Shown: positions 17,125 through 27,330, numbered from the stretch's first letter. The stretch is DNA of 64,000 nt from Nitrospirota bacterium (GCA_014874185.1 JACWAF010000007.1:59165-123164); one strand, 5' to 3'. A program made the numbers and translations. Notes: generated by a model from the sequence alone, not told the origin.

Positions 17125-17207
17125 CCCGGGCACGACTGAGAAAATGAGACTTTTCCAGCACCCTGTCAGGCCTGTTCAGCCTTATTATACCGGCATTTCC
17201 CGGCGGG

Positions 17208-17237
17208 AAAAAAAGAAAGGGCATTTTAATGCCCTTT
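17208..17237 (-). terminator. Rho-independent terminator after pnp
   Basis: On the minus strand a 10-bp stem AAAGGGCATT / AATGCCCTTT with a 2-nt loop is followed by CTTTTTTT. It lies about 40 nt past the pnp stop and separates rpsO-pnp from the M16 gene. Confidence 0.85.
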
Positions 17238-17276
17238 CAGACGTTCTTAAAAAAACCCCTTTACGGGGAACCAGGT

Positions 17277-19370
17277 CTAGCTGCCGTCTCCTTCGCCCTT
17301 GAGGAGTTCTTTCCTGGAGAGTCTGACCCTTCCCTGCCTGTCTATCTCTATGACCTTCACATCGATCTCGTCTCCCTCCTGGAGGACGTCCGTTACTTTG
17401 TTCACCCTCTTGTTGGAGATCTGCGAGATGTGCAGGAGGCCGTCAACCCCTGGCAGTATCTCCAGGAAGGCCCCGAAGTCGGTTATGCGCACCACCTTGC
17501 CCTTGTAGACCTTGTTCAGTTCGGCCTCGGCCACTATGCCAAGGATTATCTCCTTAGCCTTCAGGGCGCTGGCCTCGTCAACGGAGGCGATGTTCACAAG
17601 GCCGGTGTCGTCTATATCTATCTTGACCCCGGTCTCCTCGATTATCCCCCTTATCACCTTGCCGCCGGTGCCGATGACCTCCCTTATCTTGTCGGGCTTG
17701 ATCATCATGGTATATATGCGCGGGGCGTGGGGGGAGAGGTTCTCCCTGGGGGCCTCGAGGGTCTCTTTTATCTTGCCAAGTATATGCAGTCTTCCGATGC
17801 GGGCCTTCTCCAGGGCCTGTTCCATTATGGCGCGGCTTACGCCGGAGGTCTTTACGTCCATCTGGAAGGCGGTGATGCCGTTTTCCGTCCCCGTTACCTT
17901 GAAGTCCATATCGCCAAGGTGGTCCTCAAGGCCCAGGATATCTGTAAGCACCACGTGCCTGTCGCCTTCCACCACAAGCCCCATGGCGATGCCCGCGACG
18001 GGGGCCTTTATCGGCACGCCCGCGTCCATCAGGGACAGGATCGCGCCGCATACCGTGGCCATCGAAGACGAGCCGTTTGATTCAAGGATGTCCGATACTA
18101 TCCGTATGGTATAAGGGAATTGTTCCTTGGAGGGCAAGATGTTTTTTATGGCCCTTTCGGCAAGCGCGCCGTGGCCTATCTCCCTCCTGCCCGGTGCGCG
18201 GAGGAACTTCACCTCGCCCACGGAGAACGGAGGGAAATTGTAATGCAGCATGAAGCTTTTGAAGCTCTCGCCCTCGAGGGCGTCTATCTTCTGCTCGTCG
18301 TCCGCCGTGCCCAGAGTGGTCGCGCAGAGGGCCTGGGTCTCGCCCCTTACGAACAGTGCCGAGCCGTGGGTGCGGGGCAGAAAACCGACCTTGCCGTATA
18401 TGGGCCTTACCTCGTCGGGGGTCCTGCCGTCCGCGCGGCGGTTTTCGTTAAGGATCATGTCCCGGACGAGGCGGTATTCTATCTCTTCGAAGGCATCGGA
18501 TATCTCACGGGTCTTATCGTCCGCCTGATCGTTGAGTTTCTCGACGGCCTCGTTCCGGATCGCGTTCATCGCGTCCTGCCTCTTAAGCTTGTCCGGTATC
18601 TTTATCGCTTCCTTTATGCGCTCAAACGAGAATTCCTTTACCCTTTGCTCAAGGGCCTCGTCCTTTGCGGCCGGTTTTAGCTCCCTCTTTGGTTTGCCAA
18701 CCTTTTCCCTCAGCTCGTTTTGAAGCCTGCAGAGCTTTTTTATCTCTTCGTGAGCGCGGTCTATGGCCTCCAGCATGGTGGCCTCGGAGACTTCCATGGC
18801 CCCGCCTTCAACCATTATGATGTGCTTTTCCGTCCCGGCCACTATGAGGTTCAGGTCAAGCCCTTCAACCTCGGCCAGGGTGGGGTTTATGATTATCTCG
18901 CCATCTTTATAGCCTACCCTTGCCGCCCCGATGGGGCCGTCAAAGGGGATGTCGGATATCGTAAGGGCCGCGGACATGCCCACTATCCCCAGGACATCCG
19001 ATATGTTCTCGTCCCCGTAGGAGAGGACGGAGGCTATCCCCTGGGTCTCGGAGTTGAACCCCTCGGGAAATAGCGGCCGGACCGGCCTGTCTATCAGCCT
19101 GGAGGTGAGCACTTCCTTTTCGGAAGGCCTGCCTTCCCTCTTGAAAAAGCCGCCGGGTATCTTGCCCGCGGCGTATGCCTTTTCCTGGTAATCTATGGTG
19201 AGGGGGAAGAAGCTCATCCCCTCTTTTTCTCTTTTTTCCGCTACCGCGGTGGCCAGGACAACGGTGTCCCCGCACCTTACTATAACAGCGCCGTCGGACT
19301 GCTTTGCCATCTCTCCGGTTTCTAAAATGAACTTGCCCGAGCCGATTACGGTCTCTACATTAGTGGTCAT
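17277..19370 (-). CDS. pnp: Polyribonucleotide nucleotidyltransferase (PNPase)
   Basis: Phosphorolytic 3'-5' exoribonuclease and degradosome enzyme. About 697 aa. Two RNase PH cores (about 10-220 and 305-550) flank the all-helical domain. A KH domain (IGTGGKVIRGIIEETG) and an S1 domain (GAFLEILPGVDGLLHISQI) end the protein. The frame opens at a TTG at 19409 inside the rpsO stop region, but the ATG at 19370 (MTTNVETVIGSGKF) fits the family start. It follows rpsO as in most bacteria and ends before a strong terminator. Confidence 0.96.
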   Translation of the reverse strand: MTTNVETVIGSGKFILETGEMAKQSDGAVIVRCGDTVVLATAVAEKREKEGMSFFPLTIDYQEKAYAAGKIPGGFFKREGRPSEKEVLTSRLIDRPVRPLFPEGFNSETQGIASVLSYGDENISDVLGIVGMSAALTISDIPFDGPIGAARVGYKDGEIIINPTLAEVEGLDLNLIVAGTEKHIIMVEGGAMEVSEATMLEAIDRAHEEIKKLCRLQNELREKVGKPKRELKPAAKDEALEQRVKEFSFERIKEAIKIPDKLKRQDAMNAIRNEAVEKLNDQADDKTREISDAFEEIEYRLVRDMILNENRRADGRTPDEVRPIYGKVGFLPRTHGSALFVRGETQALCATTLGTADDEQKIDALEGESFKSFMLHYNFPPFSVGEVKFLRAPGRREIGHGALAERAIKNILPSKEQFPYTIRIVSDILESNGSSSMATVCGAILSLMDAGVPIKAPVAGIAMGLVVEGDRHVVLTDILGLEDHLGDMDFKVTGTENGITAFQMDVKTSGVSRAIMEQALEKARIGRLHILGKIKETLEAPRENLSPHAPRIYTMMIKPDKIREVIGTGGKVIRGIIEETGVKIDIDDTGLVNIASVDEASALKAKEIILGIVAEAELNKVYKGKVVRITDFGAFLEILPGVDGLLHISQISNKRVNKVTDVLQEGDEIDVKVIEIDRQGRVRLSRKELLKGEGDGS

Positions 19371-19392
19371 GTTTTTTATCTCGTTTTCTCTG

Positions 19393-19662
19393 TTATTTTC
19401 TGAGGCCAAGGGTCTCGATTACCTTCTCGTAAGATTCCTTCTTATGGGCCTTGAGGTAATCGAGGAGCTTCCTGCGCTGGCTGACCAGCATCAGGAGACC
19501 CCTTCTGGAATGGTGGTCTTTTGTGTGGGTCTTGAAATGTTCTGTGAGGTAAGTTATCCTTTCGGTTAAAAGGGCCACCTGGACCTCTGGCGAGCCCGTA
19601 TCGGTCTGATGGACCTTGTAATTGCCTATGATCTCCTGCTTCTTCTCTTTGTTCAACGCCAT
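19393..19662 (-). CDS. rpsO: 30S ribosomal protein S15
   Basis: 89 aa, full length uS15 with [43 protein letters not shown] and a basic end. GGGAGA lies upstream of the ATG. It is the first gene of the rpsO-pnp unit, driven by the promoter at 19735-19707. Confidence 0.98.
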   Translation of the reverse strand: MALNKEKKQEIIGNYKVHQTDTGSPEVQVALLTERITYLTEHFKTHTKDHHSRRGLLMLVSQRRKLLDYLKAHKKESYEKVIETLGLRK

Positions 19663-19706
19663 TCTTTCTCTTCTCCCTTTGTATCTGTTCTTTTGTCGAT
19701 TAGCTA

Positions 19707-19735
19707 AGATAACACAAAAAAGGCCATTTTGTAAA
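19707..19735 (-). promoter_or_regulatory. Sigma-70-type promoter of rpsO-pnp
   Basis: Minus strand TTTACA (19735-19730), exact 17-nt spacer, TTATCT (19712-19707), about 45 nt upstream of rpsO. Confidence 0.7.
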
Positions 19736-19763
19736 GTTTACAATTATTTTTCGGGCATTTAAA

Positions 19764-19793
19764 TTGACATCCCGCCCTTTTTGAGGATAAAAT
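19764..19793 (+). promoter_or_regulatory. Promoter of tRNA-Arg
   Basis: TTGACA (19764-19769), 18-nt spacer, TAAAAT (19788-19793). The tRNA begins 20 nt later, the right distance for a short 5' leader. It is divergent from the rpsO promoter. Confidence 0.75.
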
Positions 19794-19813
19794 AACATGG
19801 CCTTCCGAAGATC

Positions 19814-19887
19814 GCGCCCATAGCTCAGCTGGATAGAGCGTCGGACTACGAATCCGCAGGTCGGGGGTTCGAATCCCTCTGGGCGCG
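19814..19887 (+). tRNA. tRNA-Arg (anticodon ACG)
   Basis: Complete cloverleaf. Acceptor stem GCGCCCA / TGGGCGC is perfect. The D arm is AGCTCAGCTGGATAGAGC, the anticodon loop CTACGAA gives ACG (inosine-modified, reads CGN Arg codons), and the T arm has GGTTCGAATCC. The last pair of the anticodon stem is a T-C mismatch, seen in other tRNA-Arg genes. CCA is not encoded. The 541-bp nested-repeat element begins 38 bp downstream. Confidence 0.96.
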
Positions 19888-19925
19888 TTTTAAAATTGTT
19901 GAGAGCGATTTGCAATGATTAGTGG

Positions 19926-20466
19926 AAAGGGATTTTTTAATCTAATCCCGCCCGCCGCCCTTTTTTATATGGGTGTTGCCGCCTCCATACCCCGGAGAGA
20001 AGAAACCGCACGGGGTATTTTGCCTCGATTTGCTTTCGTTCGTCATTCACGCAGTCCTTAAGCGGGAATCCAGATCCGGTGAGTCTTCGTCTTTTTCCCT
20101 GTTCCCTGCTCCCGATAGTTGGATTTCTGAACACCAATTAAGGGTTCAGGTTGCAAACCACAGCTGTCCAAGATAATCTGAAAAGGACCTTTCTGTTCCA
20201 AAGCGGATCGGGTCACCCGTGGGCGGGTGACTCCCACGAAAAATGCGTTTGGAACGAGGTCCTGAATTACCATCTGGATTCCCGCGTTCGCGGGAATGAC
20301 AGAAAAGGACTAACCAATCATTTTTGTTCCTTCCGGGTCTTTTATTTCCGGGCGCGGTTTGTCTTCACGGGGAGCATGAGACCCAAGGAGGCGATAGCCT
20401 CCGTATTTAAATTCAGCCCCTCATGCCAAATAGGGGCGGAGGGCGGGATTAGATGAAAAATCCTTT
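19926..20466. repeat. 541-bp element of nested inverted repeats
   Basis: Outer inverted ends of about 34 bp with few differences (19926-19960 and 20434-20466; core CTAATCCCGCCC). Inside is a 14-bp inverted pair GCGGGAATCCAGAT (20062-20075) / ATCTGGATTCCCGC (20272-20285). The centre is a compound hairpin at 20184-20263. The right inner arm also forms its own ATTCCCGCG-CGCGGGAAT hairpin (20278-20297). No convincing reading frame lies within. It resembles a miniature transposable element or composite REP cluster. A third copy of the end sequence is at 58648-58708. It fills nearly all of the tRNA-secA gap. Confidence 0.65.
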
Positions 20467-20543
20467 ATTCAAAACCCCTTTCCCCTGCCCTGAAACCCTC
20501 TCCGGAAGCCCATCCCCGGAAATGGCTAAGGCCCGGAATTTAA

Positions 20544-20552
20544 TGTTATATT
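20544..20552 (+). promoter_or_regulatory. Extended -10 element directly before secA
   Basis: TGTTATATT, with the ATG at 20560. The predicted start of transcription falls at or next to the start codon. Confidence 0.45.
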
Positions 20553-20559
20553 AGTAGGT

Positions 20560-23169
20560 ATGGTCCAGATACTTAGAAAGATATTCGGCACGAAAAATGA
20601 GAGAGAGATCAAACGGCTTCTCCCGGTTGTAGAGAAAATCAATTCCCTGGAAGGCCCAATTTCAGGGCTCTCGGATTCAGCACTCCAGGCGAAAACCGAC
20701 GAGTTCAGAAAGCGGCTCGAAGGCGGGGAGACCATTGACGATATCCTGCCCGAGGCCTTCGCCGTAGTCCGCGAGGCATCGAAGCGCACCATGGGGATGC
20801 GGCACTTCGACGTGCAGCTCATTGGCGGAATGGTGCTGCACGAGGGCAAGATAGCGGAGATGAAGACCGGCGAGGGAAAGACCCTCGTGGCAACGCTGCC
20901 TGTTTACCTGAATGCCCTTGATGGAAAAGGCGTTCACGTGGTGACCGTGAACGACTACCTGGCCCGAAGGGACGCCAAGTGGATGAGCCCCATATACAAC
21001 TTCCTTGGGATGAAGGTTGGCGTCATAGTGCACGGGCTCACGGACGAAGAGCGGCAGGAGTCTTACGGGGCGGACATCACATACGGCACCAACAACGAAT
21101 TCGGCTTCGACTACCTCCGGGACAACATGAAATACGACTTCTCAAGCTACGTCCAGCGCGAGCACAATTACGCCATCGTGGACGAGGTGGACTCTATCCT
21201 GATAGACGAGGCCCGGACGCCGCTCATAATCTCCGGCCCGTCGGAAGAGTCCACGGACAAGTATTACAAGGTAAACCGGATAATCCCCTCCCTTAAGCCC
21301 GAGGCGGACTTCACCATAGACGAAAAACTTAAAAACGCGGTCCTTACGGACGAAGGCAACGCCAAGGCCGAGCGCCTTCTGGGGCTTGGCAACATGTACG
21401 ACCCGCAGAACATAGAGATAGTCCACCACGTATTGCAGGGCCTGAGGGCGCACCACCTCTATAAACGCGACGTGGATTACGTGGTGAAAGACGGCGAAGT
21501 GCTGATAGTGGACGAGTTCACGGGAAGGCTGATGCCGGGGAGGCGCTGGTCTGACGGCCTGCACCAGGCCATAGAGGCCAAGGAGGGCGTGAAGATAGAG
21601 AGCGAGAACCAGACGCTTGCCACCATCACCTTCCAGAACCTCTTCCGCATGTACTCGAAGCTTGCCGGCATGACCGGCACCGCCGACACGGAAGCCGCGG
21701 AGTTCGCGAAGATCTACAACCTGGACGTCATCGTGGTCCCTACCCACAGGCCCATGGTAAGGGCGGACAACCCGGACCTCATCTACAAGAACGAGATGGC
21801 CAAGTTTGGCGCCATCGTGAACGAGATAGAGGGGGTCCACAAAAAGGGCCAGCCGGTGCTGGTGGGCACCATCTCAATAGAAAAATCCGAGGTGCTGAGC
21901 CATCTCCTGAAGAAAAAAGGCATCGCCCATTCCGTCCTGAACGCCAAATACCACGAGCGCGAGGCGGAGATAATCGCCCAGGCCGGACGGAGCGCCGCGG
22001 TGACCATCGCCACCAACATGGCGGGCAGGGGCACGGACATAATCCTTGGCGGAAACCCGGCCGGTCTGGCACAGGAAATTTTAAAGGACAAGGAAGACCC
22101 CACTGAGGGGGATATGGAAAAGGCCAGCAAGGAGGCCGCCGAGCACTGCCGGAGGGACCGTGACAAGGTGGTGGAGGCCGGGGGCCTGTTTATCCTGGGT
22201 ACCGAGCGCCACGAGGCCCGAAGGATAGACAACCAGCTCAGAGGCCGCTCCGGTAGGCAGGGAGACCCGGGAGCGTCCAGGTTCTATCTCTCGCTGGAAG
22301 ACGACCTCATGCGCATATTCGGCTCGGACAGGCTTTCGGGGATAATGAACAAGCTGGGTATGGAAGAGGACGTCCCGATCGAGAACAAGCTGGTGACGAA
22401 GGCCGTGGAGAACGCCCAGAAGCGCGTGGAGGCGCATAACTTCGATATAAGAAAACACCTGCTGGAATATGACGACGTGATGAACAAGCAGCGGACGGAG
22501 ATATATTCCTTCCGGCGCGAGATATTATCCAGCGAAGACCTCAAAGAGCGCATCCAGGGCATGGTGGAAGACACGGTGGACGATTTCCTCTATGTCTACT
22601 GCCCAGAGGACAAGCACGCTGAGGAATGGAACATGAAAGGCCTCAACGAGGCCCTATTCGGGACATTCTCCGTGAACCTGGGGCTGGAACCCGCGGATAT
22701 CGAGGAGCTGAGGGAAAAGATACTTTCCGCACTGAAGACTGCCTACGAGGCCAAGGAAGAGGAGATGGGGCCGGAGATGGCCCGCTACATAGAAAAAATG
22801 CTCCTCCTGCAGGTCGTGGACACCCAGTGGAAGGACCACCTTTTGGCGATGGACCACCTCAGGGAGGGAATAGGCCTTCGGGGCTATGGCCAGAGGGACC
22901 CCCTTACCGAGTACAAGAAGGAGGCCTTCGACCTCTTCGGCGAGATGACGGCCCGCATCGCCACCGAGACACTGAGCAGGCTTTACAAGGTGCAGGTCAG
23001 GGCCGAGCAGGAAGTGCAGAACACCGAAAAAAACCGCCGCCTTGTGTATAATAGGGGCGAGGGTTCCCCGGAAACAGTGAAGCGGGAGGGGAAAAAGGTG
23101 GGCCGGAACGAGCCCTGTCCCTGCGGAAGCGGCAAAAAGTATAAAAAATGCTGCGGAGCGAATGCATAA
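20560..23169 (+). CDS. secA: Preprotein translocase ATPase SecA
   Basis: Motor of the Sec export pathway. 869 aa. Walker A is [11 protein letters not shown] (near 100), followed by [10 protein letters not shown] and the DEAD-type box [18 protein letters not shown]. The helicase II motifs NMAGRGTDI and [13 protein letters not shown] are intact. The C-terminus is a zinc SEC-C motif, [17 protein letters not shown], for SecB and lipid binding. The start has no Shine-Dalgarno; an extended -10 (TGTTATATT, 20544-20552) ends 7 nt before the ATG. It overlaps the next gene by 8 bp. Confidence 0.97.
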   Translation: MVQILRKIFGTKNEREIKRLLPVVEKINSLEGPISGLSDSALQAKTDEFRKRLEGGETIDDILPEAFAVVREASKRTMGMRHFDVQLIGGMVLHEGKIAEMKTGEGKTLVATLPVYLNALDGKGVHVVTVNDYLARRDAKWMSPIYNFLGMKVGVIVHGLTDEERQESYGADITYGTNNEFGFDYLRDNMKYDFSSYVQREHNYAIVDEVDSILIDEARTPLIISGPSEESTDKYYKVNRIIPSLKPEADFTIDEKLKNAVLTDEGNAKAERLLGLGNMYDPQNIEIVHHVLQGLRAHHLYKRDVDYVVKDGEVLIVDEFTGRLMPGRRWSDGLHQAIEAKEGVKIESENQTLATITFQNLFRMYSKLAGMTGTADTEAAEFAKIYNLDVIVVPTHRPMVRADNPDLIYKNEMAKFGAIVNEIEGVHKKGQPVLVGTISIEKSEVLSHLLKKKGIAHSVLNAKYHEREAEIIAQAGRSAAVTIATNMAGRGTDIILGGNPAGLAQEILKDKEDPTEGDMEKASKEAAEHCRRDRDKVVEAGGLFILGTERHEARRIDNQLRGRSGRQGDPGASRFYLSLEDDLMRIFGSDRLSGIMNKLGMEEDVPIENKLVTKAVENAQKRVEAHNFDIRKHLLEYDDVMNKQRTEIYSFRREILSSEDLKERIQGMVEDTVDDFLYVYCPEDKHAEEWNMKGLNEALFGTFSVNLGLEPADIEELREKILSALKTAYEAKEEEMGPEMARYIEKMLLLQVVDTQWKDHLLAMDHLREGIGLRGYGQRDPLTEYKKEAFDLFGEMTARIATETLSRLYKVQVRAEQEVQNTEKNRRLVYNRGEGSPETVKREGKKVGRNEPCPCGSGKKYKKCCGANA

Positions 23170-24562
23170 TGTCTTCCTGATAGGGAAGGGCCTGGAGGCC
23201 TTTTCCGAAACCTTTGAATCGAAAGGGCACAAGGTTAAGGGGTTCGAGAGTTTCGACCATGCCCGTGATGAGATTTCCTCCGCAACCCTGATCCTTCTGG
23301 ACAAGGGCGACAAGTCATTCAAGGCCGGCATCAGAGAGGTTTTTTCCGCTTCGAAGGGCATTCCAAAAGTCCTCGTCTCATTCGAGAACAACTCCATCGA
23401 CACGGGCTCGATTGCGAAAGAGCCTTTCACGTATTCGGTAAAGAAACCCGCCGCGCGCGACCTGCTGTCGATAGTTAAGAGAATAGACGAGGAGAGGCGC
23501 GCCTCAGAAGAAAACAGGAGGCTTAAAGAGGAGGTGCAGGCCCTCGACAAGGAGATTAAATTCTTCGAGGACCTGAGCCATGCCATCACCGGATCATCCG
23601 ATACCGCCGGAGTGCTTTCGATGCTGATAGCCAAAATACGCGAGAAGACCGGGGCGGAGACCTGCACCATATACCTGGTTGACGAGAACAGCGGCGACCT
23701 GGTGATCGAAAAATCCGAAGGCAATACGCGCCCCGGCGGCAAGGCCATTCCCGCCATAGCGGACAACGTGGTGGGCTGGGTTGCGCGCGAAGGCAAACCG
23801 GTGCTTATAAAAAACGTCTTCAAGGACCCGAAAATTTATCAGAAGCTGGAGCGCTCCATCCGGCACAAGGCGAAATCCGTCATATGCGTACCCATAAGGA
23901 GCAGGGGGAAGACCCTGGGCGTGCTGGAGCTTATAAACAAGACCGGCCACGAGGAATTCAGCCAGAGGGACTTCTCCAGCATGCTGCGCCTGACAGATCA
24001 TGTCGCGCTTGTCATAGAGCGGGCCATCCTGTATGAAAAGATGCAGGAGCTTGTCATAACCGACGACCTCACCAAGCTCTTCAACACCCGCTACATGTCC
24101 CGCTCTATAGAGACGGAGATATCCAGGAGCAACCGCTACAACACCTCCGTGAGCCTCATCTTCATGGACATAGACTTCTTCAAGGACGTCAATGACCGCC
24201 ATGGGCACCTGATAGGCAGCAAGCTGCTGGTTGAGATAGGCCAGCTGCTCCTCAGGCACCTGAGGGACGTGGATATCGTGGCCCGCTACGGCGGCGACGA
24301 GTTCGTGATAATACTGCCGCACACCACGTCCGGGAAGGCGGTGAAGATTGCGGAAAGGATAAGGCAGACCGTAGAGCAGCATCCCTTCCTGAAGAAAGAC
24401 GGCTATAACCTGAGGCTAACCGCAAGCTTCGGGGTGGCAGCCTACCCCGAGAACGCAAGGGGCAAAGAGGACCTGATAAGGCTTGCCGACGAGGCCATGT
24501 ACAAGGTGAAGCACCGGACCCGAAACGGGGTGTATGCTATAATCCAAGATGGCTCTGTTTAA
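23162..24562 (+). CDS. GAF-GGDEF diguanylate cyclase
   Basis: 466 aa. Residues 1-115 look like a degenerate receiver-type fold without the phosphoacceptor Asp. A short coiled coil (about 115-140) leads to a GAF domain (about 140-295). The GGDEF domain (about 300-462) has an intact active-site GGDEF at 377-381 and an inhibitory I-site RDVD five residues before it, so it should make c-di-GMP with product inhibition. No EAL or HD-GYP domain. The start overlaps the secA stop by 8 bp and the end overlaps mglA by 14 bp. Confidence 0.9.
   Translation: MHNVFLIGKGLEAFSETFESKGHKVKGFESFDHARDEISSATLILLDKGDKSFKAGIREVFSASKGIPKVLVSFENNSIDTGSIAKEPFTYSVKKPAARDLLSIVKRIDEERRASEENRRLKEEVQALDKEIKFFEDLSHAITGSSDTAGVLSMLIAKIREKTGAETCTIYLVDENSGDLVIEKSEGNTRPGGKAIPAIADNVVGWVAREGKPVLIKNVFKDPKIYQKLERSIRHKAKSVICVPIRSRGKTLGVLELINKTGHEEFSQRDFSSMLRLTDHVALVIERAILYEKMQELVITDDLTKLFNTRYMSRSIETEISRSNRYNTSVSLIFMDIDFFKDVNDRHGHLIGSKLLVEIGQLLLRHLRDVDIVARYGGDEFVIILPHTTSGKAVKIAERIRQTVEQHPFLKKDGYNLRLTASFGVAAYPENARGKEDLIRLADEAMYKVKHRTRNGVYAIIQDGSV
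24535..24543 (+). promoter_or_regulatory. Extended -10 element directly before mglA
   Basis: TGCTATAAT inside the last codons of the GGDEF gene; the mglA ATG is 5 nt after it and there is no Shine-Dalgarno. Confidence 0.45.
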
Positions 24563-25793
24563 TTACGCCTCGAAAGAGCTGACTTTAAAAGTAGTCTATT
24601 ACGGCCCCGGCCTGAGCGGAAAAACCACCAACCTGCAGTACCTGCATTCCAATTTCGACCCCGGCAAGACGGGCAGGCTTCTATCGCTCGCCACCGAGAG
24701 CGACAGGACGCTCTTCTTCGATTTCCTCCCCGTGGACCTGGGCAGGATAAAGGACTTCACGGTGCGGTTCCAGCTCTATACCGTGCCCGGGCAGATAAGG
24801 TACAATGCCACCAGGAGGCTGGTGCTGAAGGGGGCGGACGCGGTGGTCTTCGTGGCCGATTCGCAGAGGGACTTGAGGGAGCATAATATAGAAAGCTTCC
24901 AGAACATGAGGGAGAACCTGATAGAAAACAACATAGACCCGGACAGGATGCCCATCGTCCTGCAGTTCAATAAAAGAGACCTGAAGACCGTCCTTGCCAT
25001 AGACGAGCTTAACCGCGACCTGAACACCGGCAGATACGAATATTATGAGGCAGCGGCGATAAACGGCGCCGGCGTGGAAGAGACCTTCAAGGCGATTACA
25101 AAACTCCTTATAAAGGATTTCGCGAAGAGATACAACGTGCAGTTCGAGAAGGCCGGAGCGGACGAAACCCTTATAAAGGAAATAAAGGGAAAACCGGAAA
25201 AGACCGAAATGCCGCCGCCCGTGATTTCGCCCAAACCTGTCCGTGTCGAACTGGAGCCCTCCGAACTGCCGGAGAACGTGAGGGCGGAGACCGATAAGCT
25301 GCTGGATGCCTATTCGGCCGAAGACCCGCCCGGATCAGGCACGCGGGAGGAGCCGGTCATGGAGGCCGTTCCGGAGGCCGAAAAAGGGTTCGGCGCGGAA
25401 GAGCCCTGGCCCGCCCAGGAGGTGCTGGAGCCCGAAGCCGTGTCCATTGAAGCGGCGGAACCGGAACTCCGGGATTCCATAGCGGAACTCCGGGCTGAAT
25501 TGGACTCGGGGATAAAGAAAATCTCAGACCTGATCATCGAGTTTGTCAGGGCAAAAAACCCGCATGACAAGTTTCAGGAGATGAAGGCGGCCCTGTCCAG
25601 GCTGACCCTGGAGCTGGAGTCCGTGAAGGGCGCGCTTCAGAACAGGAAAACGGATGAGGCGATCACCGAGATACTGAAGCTGGCCCGCGAGATGCGCGAT
25701 GACAGGGCCGAGGTGCTGCACCTTTTGAGGGAAATGCACCGCGAACTGGAAGGCGCCGGTTCCCGCAAAAGAAAGAGATTCGGGTTTTTCTAG
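24549..25793 (+). CDS. MglA-type small GTPase with long C-terminal tail
   Basis: 414 aa. Residues 1-195 are a Ras-like GTPase of the MglA group, which sets cell polarity and controls gliding and type IV pili. The P-loop is GPGLSGKTTN (19-28), switch II contains QLYTVPGQ, and NKRDLK is the guanine-specificity motif. A proline/glutamate-rich spacer (about 205-295) leads to a helical, probably coiled-coil tail (about 300-405) ending in a basic KRKRFGFF. Standard MglA is about 195 aa, so the tail doubles the protein. No mglB is adjacent. It overlaps the diguanylate cyclase gene, hinting at a joint polarity and c-di-GMP role (inference). Confidence 0.85.
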   Translation: MALFNYASKELTLKVVYYGPGLSGKTTNLQYLHSNFDPGKTGRLLSLATESDRTLFFDFLPVDLGRIKDFTVRFQLYTVPGQIRYNATRRLVLKGADAVVFVADSQRDLREHNIESFQNMRENLIENNIDPDRMPIVLQFNKRDLKTVLAIDELNRDLNTGRYEYYEAAAINGAGVEETFKAITKLLIKDFAKRYNVQFEKAGADETLIKEIKGKPEKTEMPPPVISPKPVRVELEPSELPENVRAETDKLLDAYSAEDPPGSGTREEPVMEAVPEAEKGFGAEEPWPAQEVLEPEAVSIEAAEPELRDSIAELRAELDSGIKKISDLIIEFVRAKNPHDKFQEMKAALSRLTLELESVKGALQNRKTDEAITEILKLAREMRDDRAEVLHLLREMHRELEGAGSRKRKRFGFF

Positions 25794-25815
25794 ACCTCAT
25801 TCCGCGTTCAATCAA

Positions 25816-25831
25816 CCGGTTTTAAAACCGG
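25816..25831. repeat. Perfect 16-bp palindrome
   Basis: CCGGTTTTAAAACCGG, 22 bp after the mglA stop. It may act in termination or as a protein site; no T-run follows. Confidence 0.4.
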
Positions 25832-25897
25832 AAAGTTCATTGGTATGTCAGGCGTACTTTCCCCACGGCTGCGGAGGTCTGAATTTTAAAATTGACG

Positions 25898-25927
25898 TTG
25901 ACTATCGCTAGCGGCTTCAAATAAGCT
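25898..25927 (+). promoter_or_regulatory. Possible promoter of the copper cluster
   Basis: TTGACT (25898-25903), 18-nt spacer, TAAGCT (25922-25927). The ATG follows after 6 nt with no Shine-Dalgarno. The -10 match is weak. Confidence 0.3.
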
Positions 25928-25933
25928 ACTTTC

Positions 25934-26230
25934 ATGCGGTCCGTCCGTTCAATATCATTTTTTGTCTTGTTGATTTTTTTCTTTTCGTTTCTTCCGGCAG
26001 GACATTTCTATATAACCAGGACCGCCTCAGGGGAATCGATTCTCACTCTTGATCTATGCCATTCTGCCGCCCAGGCCGCGCAATCGGGGGCCGAAATGTT
26101 TTCATTGGCAGAGCCTTTAAATAATCTGCCATACTTTGAAACCGTTTGGCCTTTAAATAATCCGGACCGGGATATTAAAGATTCTCTCTTTGCTCTCCCC
26201 GGAGAACACCCGCCCAAAGCTGCTCTCTAG
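25934..26230 (+). CDS. Small secreted or membrane-anchored hypothetical protein
   Basis: 98 aa, family not recognised. A strong hydrophobic N-terminus (about 7-27, IFFFSFLPAG) looks like a signal peptide or anchor. The remaining 70 residues contain a single Cys-His pair (LCHSAAQAA). Small proteins of this layout often precede copper resistance genes, and the CopC/CopD cluster starts 100 bp downstream, but no metal site can be named. The gene reads as real because of its signal sequence and position. Confidence 0.5.
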   Translation: MRSVRSISFFVLLIFFFSFLPAGHFYITRTASGESILTLDLCHSAAQAAQSGAEMFSLAEPLNNLPYFETVWPLNNPDRDIKDSLFALPGEHPPKAAL

Positions 26231-26332
26231 ACCCCTCGGTTCAAAGCTGTTCCAGGTTTTGGGTTTTCAGGTCGTGTCGACCGAACCCGTAGTGTTTGAC
26301 ATAATCGTAAGAAAGGATAAGAGAGGGTATGC

Positions 26333-27295
26333 ATGAGGGTCAGAATAAAGGATTCAATTTTGCGGTCTTATCAGGTGTTTGGCGTTTTTTTGGTTCTTGT
26401 CATAATAATTCCAGTCTCGTCGTGGGCCCACGGGATCGCCGGGAAGAGGTTCTTCCCGACAACGCTTGCCGTTGACGACCCGTTCATGTCCGATGAGTTC
26501 TCGCTTGTTATAAGCAATATAAAGGAAACGGGGGATGATCCAAGCCCGGTCACAACAGAAGTTCACCTGGACATCTCAAAGCGCATCACACCCCACTTCG
26601 GCATAGATATAGGGGATTCTTTCCTGCACCAGAGCGCCAAAGGGCAGAGATCGCAAAACGGCTTTTCAAACCTTGACCTTGGGACGAAATACCAGTTCCT
26701 TACGGACGCGAGGCATGAGATGATCCTTTCCGTGGGCGTGGACGCCGAGCTTGGCGGCACCGGGACGCGCCATATGGGCCAGGATTCCTTTTCAACGATT
26801 TCGCCGTCGTTCTACTTTGGAAAAGGGTTCGGGGACCTGCCCGATTCGGTAAAATACCTGAAGCCAATCGCCATTACCGGGGTTATAGGCCCCGATTTTC
26901 CCACCCGGAGCAAAAATGTCAGTTTTGATCCTTCAACCGGAGCAATAAGCATGGACCGCAATCCGGTTACATTCAGCTGGGGGCTTGCTTTTGAGTATAG
27001 TTTTCAGTACCTTCAAACATATGTTAAAGATATCGGGTTCGGCGCGCCTTTTAACCGCATGATCTTCCTGACCGAGTTTCCGATGCAAACCTGCCTGGAT
27101 GCCGGCTGCGGCGGGCAGACAACCGGATTTGTGGACCCCGGGTTTGTCTGGTTTGGGAAATACAGCCAGTTTGGCATCGAGGCCCAGGTCCCGGTCAATT
27201 CGGCCTCCGGGAAAAATGTCGGGGTATTGGCCCTCATTCATTTCTTTATTGACGACCTGTTCCCAAATAGCATAGGTAGACCGATATTCCAGTGA
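26333..27295 (+). CDS. Outer-membrane beta-barrel-like protein
   Basis: 320 aa. Signal peptide (about 14-32, ending SSWA-HG). The mature protein is rich in alternating strands and aromatic residues, with DLGTKYQFL, SPSFYFGKGFGDL and FGIEAQVPVN segments, and it ends in a strand with a terminal aromatic-type residue, as outer-membrane barrels do. The mature N-terminus begins with His. It lies directly before copC and copD, so an outer-membrane route or sensor for copper is the likely role (inference). No named family is assigned with certainty. Confidence 0.6.
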   Translation: MRVRIKDSILRSYQVFGVFLVLVIIIPVSSWAHGIAGKRFFPTTLAVDDPFMSDEFSLVISNIKETGDDPSPVTTEVHLDISKRITPHFGIDIGDSFLHQSAKGQRSQNGFSNLDLGTKYQFLTDARHEMILSVGVDAELGGTGTRHMGQDSFSTISPSFYFGKGFGDLPDSVKYLKPIAITGVIGPDFPTRSKNVSFDPSTGAISMDRNPVTFSWGLAFEYSFQYLQTYVKDIGFGAPFNRMIFLTEFPMQTCLDAGCGGQTTGFVDPGFVWFGKYSQFGIEAQVPVNSASGKNVGVLALIHFFIDDLFPNSIGRPIFQ

Positions 27296-27330
27296 AAATG
27301 ATGCTGCATGGCATGTGTACAAGGAGCAGA

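Noticed and set aside
19888..20559. Integrated element with integrase at tRNA-Arg
   Set aside because: There is no integrase gene and no duplicate of the tRNA 3' end at the far side of the 541-bp element.
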